Part shown: piece after piece, positions 5,325 through 10,397 of the stretch
How positions within the stretch are numbered: the first letter of the stretch is position 1
How the letters are laid out: each line of letters begins with the position of its first letter
Origin: an uncultured Phascolarctobacterium sp.
GTDB lineage: Bacteria > Bacillota > Negativicutes > Acidaminococcales > Acidaminococcaceae
DNA length: 10,397 bases
Direction: 5' to 3'
NCBI GenBank assembly: GCA_900554395.1
Contig: USHB01000037.1
Coordinates: 1 to 10,397, forward strand
Made by a program: the position numbers and the translations under genes
The notes under the pieces: generated by a model
Seen by the model: only the letters and a program-made list of their open reading frames with translations
Told to the model about the DNA's origin: nothing
The model's database searches: none

Positions 5325-8300
5325 TTAAATCTCCATGCCGCCATCCACAAAGTTTACTTCTGCCTTGCGTTCACGGAAATCGCGGTTGCGGTCAAACGGA
5401 GCGTCATCCAAGAAGTAATACCAATTTTCATCTGGCATATAGGTTATTCCTTCTAAATCATACCCTAACCAGTTCGGATTGCCATTGCCAAAACCAATTT
5501 GGATAGACCATAAATTATTCAGCCCTCCCGGGAAAATTAAACCGCCTTCAGCATTTTGATGAGCTTTAAAATCATCAGCTGCACCAACAAGCTGTCCTGT
5601 TGCCGAATCATAGTATGCTTTTGTCAAGAATACTTTCAACAGCGGATTGCTATAACCGTCATAATTTTTCCAAATACCGCTGCCATTAATATCAAAGTCA
5701 AAATCTTCATAGCTATCACTATCTTTTTGAGCATCACCAGTAATAACTCCAGTTGCAGACTTATCATCACTTACAAAACTGTACGCATTATAAACTTTGC
5801 CATTATTATAACCAGCACCAATTAAATTACCAGTTGTATTACTTGCATAGATATTAGTAATTGTACCAGTATTATTACCTACTGCATTACCTACAACACC
5901 ATTATTAGTTGTTACAACATCAGTTGTGTTATAAGCATTACTTAAAGTACCGCTGTTATTGCCAACCAAACCGCCAACATTAGTGCCGCCGTTAATTTCG
6001 GCTTTTTGACCAGCATCAGCCGGGTTAACCATTACAGTGTTAAATACCTGGTTGATTGTGCCGCTGTTTCTGCCTGCAATGCCGCCAACATTTTTACTAC
6101 CTGCTGCGTTGATTGCACCGGTGTTGTAGCCTGCGCTCAAGCTGCCTTGATTGTCACCAATAAGACCGCCGATGTTGGAACCGTTACCTTTTGCAGTAAT
6201 GGTACCGTTGTTATAAATCTGATATTTGTAGTAGCTATCAGCAGCGTCGCGTCCGCCCGCAATTTTACCGGTGTTGATACCTATCAAACCGCCAACGTTT
6301 TGCGTGCCAATAACCTGTCCTCCAATATTATTTTTAAGACTGGAATAAGTGATATCACCCCTGTTTACACCAAAAATGCCACCGGTTCCGGCAACTTTAT
6401 CTGCATTATAAGTACCGGAAACAATACCATTATTAGTTAATTCAGCGTATTCAATTTCTCCGGTATTTTCGCCAAAAATACCGCCTGCACCGCCGTTATG
6501 CGCAATAACTACACCGTTATTTTCAATGCCAATCATATTATCAACAGTACCTGTAATAGCGGCATCATTTTTACCTGCTACACCGCCCACATAAGAAGCA
6601 CCTTCAACACGGCCTTCATTACTATTGCCCATACCATCAAGCACACCATTTACAGTATTCCAGCCAACAATACCGCCAACATAATCTGCATTTGCTGCAA
6701 TAACATTGCCTTTATTTGTAGCACTGGTAATTTTCCCTTGAGCAGATTCATTTTCATCAGTAGTAGTATCATCAACACGCCCGTTAACACCAGCTACACC
6801 ACCAAAATATGCAGCATCTTTTGTAGGATCTTTAACATTTAAGGACACATCATTTTTAACATATTCAATAGTACCAATGTTTTCACCGGCTACACCGCCA
6901 ACATAATTTTGACCGGTAATGCTGCCGCGGTTGATTAAATTAGCTTGATTCTGAGCGGTAATAATACCAGCATTACTGCCAGCAATACCGCCAACGTAAT
7001 TTTCGCCTACAATTTCGGCAGAGCTGTCGTTAACAAGGTTGGTTAAAGTAGAATCTGCACTTGCATTGTTGCCAACCAAGCCGCCGACATTGTTTATACC
7101 AGTAATTTCACCATTGTTGCGCCCATTGGTAACATTACCATTATTAACGCCAATTAAGCCACCAACATTTTCGCTTTTACCGTCTTTATCTTTACCTGTA
7201 ACACTTGTTGCGTTTACAACATTTTCAACTTTTTTACCTTCGGCATTGGCACCGATGATACCACCTACATTATTTTTGCCGCTGACGATACTTTCGTTAT
7301 AGCCACTGTACATATTGCCGTTATTGATACCGATAATGCCGCCGATATCACTGCTGCCGGTATCGCCGCCGTTAGTTACGCCAAGGCTGTCAACAATTTG
7401 TACATCGCCATTATTAACGCCGACAACACCGCCAAGGCCTGCACTTGCACCTAAAGACACGCCAGTCTGAACAGTTACGGCACTATCACTGAAGCTGTTG
7501 CCAAGTGCACCACCATTAGTACCAACCAAACCGCCTGCATTTGCAGAATTACTTCCCGCAATAACACTGCCGGTACTTTCAACGTCATAAATGCCTCCGG
7601 TTAATTTGCCGCCATTTGTGCTGCCAGTCGTATTATCCACCTTGCTAAACTCGCCGCTGGTATTTACACCAACAATGCCGCCCGCATTGCCATTAGATTT
7701 TACAGTGTTACCAAACGTTTTAACGCCTTCAATGCGTCCGTTGTTGATGCCTGCAACAGCACCGGCGTTAGTAGTGCCGGTAAAGTTACCGCTGTAAATG
7801 TTAACATCTTTAACAACGCCGTCAGTACCAACAGTACTGAAAAGACCGGCGTTAGTATTATTATTTACCGAATCAGTTGCACTAACATTCAACCCAATAA
7901 TGCGGTTGCCTCGCCCGTCAAAGGTGCCGGTGAAGCCAGTATCACTGCCTGTACCGATAGCTACATAATCTTCAACAGGGCTAGCATTAATGTCGCCTTT
8001 AAGAGCATAGTTGAAGCCTAAACCATCTGCACCTGTATTATTAATACCTTGCAGTTGTTCGCCGTCACTTACCCAAATATAGATGTGATCTTTTACGTTA
8101 TCGTTTGCAACTACTGTTTTATCAACTTTTAAGTTTAAATGATTTAATTCATCTCTAAAGGTATGACCGCCAGCAGTTGTTTCATCATATTTTTTTAAAT
8201 CAAATTTATCATTTTCGTAATCCCACATATCAACGGTAATTTTGCTATCACCAGAAGCAGAGTTTAAGGAGATAGTTTTATTACCTGCTTGTGCACCACC

Positions 8301-10397
8301 ACCAGCAGTATCGCTAAAATGATGCATGAAATTATGCAAACCAATTACAGCATCATCAACAGTGCCATTTTTAGCCTGTACTTGTCCGATATTGGTAAGA
8401 TCAAGAACAACCTCGCTATTTGCACCGTTGCTGGTAAGGGTTAAATCCCCTCCGATGTCAAGGTCACTGTCAACATAAACGTCGCCAGTTGCTTCAACAT
8501 TCAAATTGCCGCCGGTTATAATGAGTCCCTGCTCCTGATTACCAAAATAAAGATTTACATCACCGCCGCTGATAAGATTTCCGTCTTTATCAGTAGTGCC
8601 ATTTGCCTTAATGGTAATATTACCATCAACGGCAGAAGCACCAGTTGTATATGCAAAACGGTTTCCCAAATCTGACATTGCTTTGTACGGATCATTTACA
8701 TCTCCGGGCGTCCATCCTTTTGCAATAGAATTAATGCCGGGAATAGAAACAGCTTGTCCTTTTTCAGCAGATGTGAGCTGACCATATACATCTACATCTC
8801 CGGCAGTAATTGTAATATTACCAGGATTTGCAACATTAATTGTATCTGTTAGATTATCTTTTGTTGCACCATTAGCAGTATTGCCGGTTGCCGTTACATC
8901 ACCATAAATTGTTACTTTGCCGTCTGCATTAATCGTAACAGATGAGCCATATAATTCAGCTCCGCTGCCAAGAGATATATCTCCAACTGTATAATCATCA
9001 TTATGCAATTTACCAGTTGTATTAGAATTAATAGTTAAAGCACCATCGCTGTAAATAAGCCCAGTAAAATAACCCGTGCCACCGGTTGCTATAAAATCAT
9101 CTAATGTCAGCCCTGCACCATACACAACCAAACCGGCATCATTGTTAATGCCAAGATCCTGCCAGTTAAAATTCAATCCATTTTCCATTCCTATTGCATT
9201 GGCAGTAATAATAGTAAGTAATGGGTCATAGGCAGTGCCGTATTGAATATTTCCTATTCCTTCAAAAGTTGTGTCCACACTATCAAAATAGTCTTTAGAA
9301 TTAGGCATAAAAGCATTCAAAATAGGCGTGGTTCCGTCATAAATACGCCAAGCGTCATCTTCAAACAAAGAATGTTCTTTGTTATCGTTATCTACATATT
9401 TATAAGAATCTTTGTTATCTTTATCGTCTGTACCATCTTCAGTACTAAATTCAATAGCCTTGTTGGAATTATCTCTTATAAAGTCATTACCATTTCCTAA
9501 CTCAGTAAAAATTGGCTTACTGTTTTCGTCAATCAGCGCAGGATCAGGTTTAATATAATAAGTGTTTGTTACTTGTATGCCATCACCATTTGCATATATA
9601 CTACCGATACGATCCTTATATTCCGATTTATCTCCGGTGTATTGGTAACCTCCAGCATATATATTACCTGTTGTGTAGGCATTTTTAATTTTGGCTAATC
9701 CGTTCTTTTCTGGCTCAGTATCATATATATGATTTTTTGTAACACCAAAACTTTCACCTAAAATTCCACCAATAGTATTCTTACCTTTTCCTTCTACACG
9801 GAAACTTCTAAGTGTTCCTAAATTATAAACATTTGTAATATCAATATCGCCAAAAGCTCTATCAACTCCGCCTGCAATGCCGCCAACCTGACTTGAATTT
9901 TCATTATTATTAACAACAGTAATATTCCCGGTATTAAAAGCATTATTAATAGAACCCTGTGCCATCCAGCCGGCTATGCCGCCAACAACATTATAACCAT
10001 TATAGATAGCGCCCGTATTATAAGCTTTTTCAACCGTTCCGCTAAGACGGCCTACAATGCCACCAACGTGTCGACCATAATAGGTAAAAGTTTCATCACC
10101 GATTTGCCCTTTGTTGTAAACATCATACAACAACGCTTCAGCGTTAGAATCTTCTGTTGTATCGCCAACTATGCCGCCCATATTAAGTGAATCAATTTTA
10201 CCATTAATCTGTCGAGTAGTACGTATATACCCATTATTATACGAACCGGCAATTTCACCGTTATACATCATGCCGGCAATACCACCAACGCCGGTATAAC
10301 CAAGCACATCGCCGGTGTTATAGCTGTTGGAAACAGCAGCATTTTTGTAGTTGTCACCTAATCCATTAATTGTTTCTATAGTTTCACTGCGGTCAAT
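5325..10397 (-). CDS. Giant GLUG-repeat, filamentous-haemagglutinin-like surface protein, N-terminus outside window
   Basis: The frame is open from the right edge to the stop at 5325-5327: 1690 residues without a start I trust. A GTG at 10307 is internal, as the 30 codons before it continue the same repeat (reading SNSYNTGD). The product is rich in Asn and Gly, and I see no cysteine. From the visible N-terminal side it has: about 7 GLUG-type repeats; a cap AWRIYDGTTPIL; a beta-helix-like segment with strands such as GNITITAGDVDVYG and GDVYVDSDLDIGGDLTL; an entry module IYIWVSDGEQLQGI with FTGTFDGRGNRIIGL; about 21 GLUG repeats (pattern NVGGLVGNNSGTLSNAY); a second cap IWKNYDGYSNPLL; and a tail ending ERKAEVNFVDGGMEI. 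Such proteins are long beta-helix adhesins outside the outer membrane. No autotransporter barrel is visible, so a separate secretion partner is likely. The gene is richer in A+T than its neighbours. Target unknown. Confidence 0.88.
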   Translation of the reverse strand: MDRSETIETINGLGDNYKNAAVSNSYNTGDVLGYTGVGGIAGMMYNGEIAGSYNNGYIRTTRQINGKIDSLNMGGIVGDTTEDSNAEALLYDVYNKGQIGDETFTYYGRHVGGIVGRLSGTVEKAYNTGAIYNGYNVVGGIAGWMAQGSINNAFNTGNITVVNNNENSSQVGGIAGGVDRAFGDIDITNVYNLGTLRSFRVEGKGKNTIGGILGESFGVTKNHIYDTEPEKNGLAKIKNAYTTGNIYAGGYQYTGDKSEYKDRIGSIYANGDGIQVTNTYYIKPDPALIDENSKPIFTELGNGNDFIRDNSNKAIEFSTEDGTDDKDNKDSYKYVDNDNKEHSLFEDDAWRIYDGTTPILNAFMPNSKDYFDSVDTTFEGIGNIQYGTAYDPLLTIITANAIGMENGLNFNWQDLGINNDAGLVVYGAGLTLDDFIATGGTGYFTGLIYSDGALTINSNTTGKLHNDDYTVGDISLGSGAELYGSSVTINADGKVTIYGDVTATGNTANGATKDNLTDTINVANPGNITITAGDVDVYGQLTSAEKGQAVSIPGINSIAKGWTPGDVNDPYKAMSDLGNRFAYTTGASAVDGNITIKANGTTDKDGNLISGGDVNLYFGNQEQGLIITGGNLNVEATGDVYVDSDLDIGGDLTLTSNGANSEVVLDLTNIGQVQAKNGTVDDAVIGLHNFMHHFSDTAGGGAQAGNKTISLNSASGDSKITVDMWDYENDKFDLKKYDETTAGGHTFRDELNHLNLKVDKTVVANDNVKDHIYIWVSDGEQLQGINNTGADGLGFNYALKGDINASPVEDYVAIGTGSDTGFTGTFDGRGNRIIGLNVSATDSVNNNTNAGLFSTVGTDGVVKDVNIYSGNFTGTTNAGAVAGINNGRIEGVKTFGNTVKSNGNAGGIVGVNTSGEFSKVDNTTGSTNGGKLTGGIYDVESTGSVIAGSNSANAGGLVGTNGGALGNSFSDSAVTVQTGVSLGASAGLGGVVGVNNGDVQIVDSLGVTNGGDTGSSDIGGIIGINNGNMYSGYNESIVSGKNNVGGIIGANAEGKKVENVVNATSVTGKDKDGKSENVGGLIGVNNGNVTNGRNNGEITGINNVGGLVGNNASADSTLTNLVNDSSAEIVGENYVGGIAGSNAGIITAQNQANLINRGSITGQNYVGGVAGENIGTIEYVKNDVSLNVKDPTKDAAYFGGVAGVNGRVDDTTTDENESAQGKITSATNKGNVIAANADYVGGIVGWNTVNGVLDGMGNSNEGRVEGASYVGGVAGKNDAAITGTVDNMIGIENNGVVIAHNGGAGGIFGENTGEIEYAELTNNGIVSGTYNADKVAGTGGIFGVNRGDITYSSLKNNIGGQVIGTQNVGGLIGINTGKIAGGRDAADSYYKYQIYNNGTITAKGNGSNIGGLIGDNQGSLSAGYNTGAINAAGSKNVGGIAGRNSGTINQVFNTVMVNPADAGQKAEINGGTNVGGLVGNNSGTLSNAYNTTDVVTTNNGVVGNAVGNNTGTITNIYASNTTGNLIGAGYNNGKVYNAYSFVSDDKSATGVITGDAQKDSDSYEDFDFDINGSGIWKNYDGYSNPLLKVFLTKAYYDSATGQLVGAADDFKAHQNAEGGLIFPGGLNNLWSIQIGFGNGNPNWLGYDLEGITYMPDENWYYFLDDAPFDRNRDFRERKAEVNFVDGGMEI
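5770..7937 (-). repeat. Main GLUG repeat array (about 21 copies) inside the surface protein
   Basis: The protein shows about 21 diverged repeats built on the pattern (N/Y)-V-G-G-(L/I/V)-x-G-x-N-x-G-x-(I/V/L), spaced irregularly about 20 to 50 residues apart. Good copies read NVGGIAGRNSGTINQVF, NVGGLVGNNSGTLSNAY and NIGGLIGDNQGSLSAGY. Each probably forms one or two turns of a beta-helix. The DNA shows it as recurring plus-strand words such as CCGCCAAC and CCAACCAA, but neighbouring copies are not identical, so it is an old array and not a recent expansion. Confidence 0.85.
9549..10350 (-). repeat. Second GLUG-type array (about 7 copies), nearer the N-terminus
   Basis: Repeats read GVGGIAGMMYNGEIAGSY, HVGGIVGRLSGTVEKAY, VVGGIAGWMAQGSINNAF and so on, with the last copies degenerate (RIGSIYANGDGIQVTNTYY). 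They differ from the main array in lacking the N-x-G of GxNxG, having GMM, GRL or GWM instead. The array continues toward the right edge and may extend outside the window. Confidence 0.8.

Noticed and set aside
5770..7937. Regular spacing of similar words that might suggest a CRISPR array
   Set aside because: The repeats are diverged, irregularly spaced and continuously coding; they are protein-level GLUG repeats.
5556..9500. Several plus-strand open frames opposite the surface-protein gene
   Set aside because: They arise from the repetitive composition of the minus-strand repeats; translations are monotonous (P/T/L- or I/N-rich), and none shows a credible ribosome site.
10305..10307. GTG as the start of the giant surface protein
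   Set aside because: The same frame continues open for 30 more codons to the window edge and encodes part of a GLUG-type repeat (SNSYNTGD before it), so this valine is internal.

Overview
The window looks like chromosome of a diderm Firmicute of the Negativicutes type. That is an inference from three things seen together: a two-subunit Firmicutes-style L-serine dehydratase (sdaAB/sdaAA), a HutP-family RNA-binding protein, and a very large cysteine-free GLUG/filamentous-haemagglutinin-like surface protein that would normally need an outer membrane. The housekeeping genes are moderately GC-rich; the surface-protein gene is clearly richer in A+T. I cannot name the genus.

Layout. Positions 1-211 hold three tRNA genes on the minus strand (read His, Gln, Lys; Lys runs off the window), with a near-consensus promoter at 245-273. 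Positions 322-3735 are a tight minus-strand operon in the transcribed order SSS-family sodium/solute symporter, HutP-like regulator, SdaAB, SdaAA, with gaps of 2, 8 and 8 bases. It reads as an L-serine uptake and deamination unit (serine to pyruvate plus ammonium) carrying its own candidate RNA-binding regulator. Its promoter (extended -10 at 3809-3817) feeds a roughly 65-base leader that is almost free of C and carries UAG/NAG triplets in two sets of three, each at an 8-base period, the last set covering the ribosome-binding region of the symporter. This is the most interesting regulatory signal in the window.

The divergent region 3736-3975 also holds the promoter of a plus-strand pair: a CorA-family magnesium/divalent-cation transporter (3976-4926) and an unrecognised 77-residue protein (4935-5168), closed by a strong intrinsic terminator at 5231-5269.

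From 5325 to the right edge runs one minus-strand open frame of 1690 codons with no stop up to the window edge, so its true N-terminus lies outside. It encodes two arrays of GLUG-type repeats (about 7 and about 21 copies), each closed by a W-x2-YDG-x3-P-x-L cap, with a beta-helix-like segment between them and an aromatic/charged C-terminal tail. I see no autotransporter barrel, so export by a two-partner system encoded elsewhere is the natural guess.
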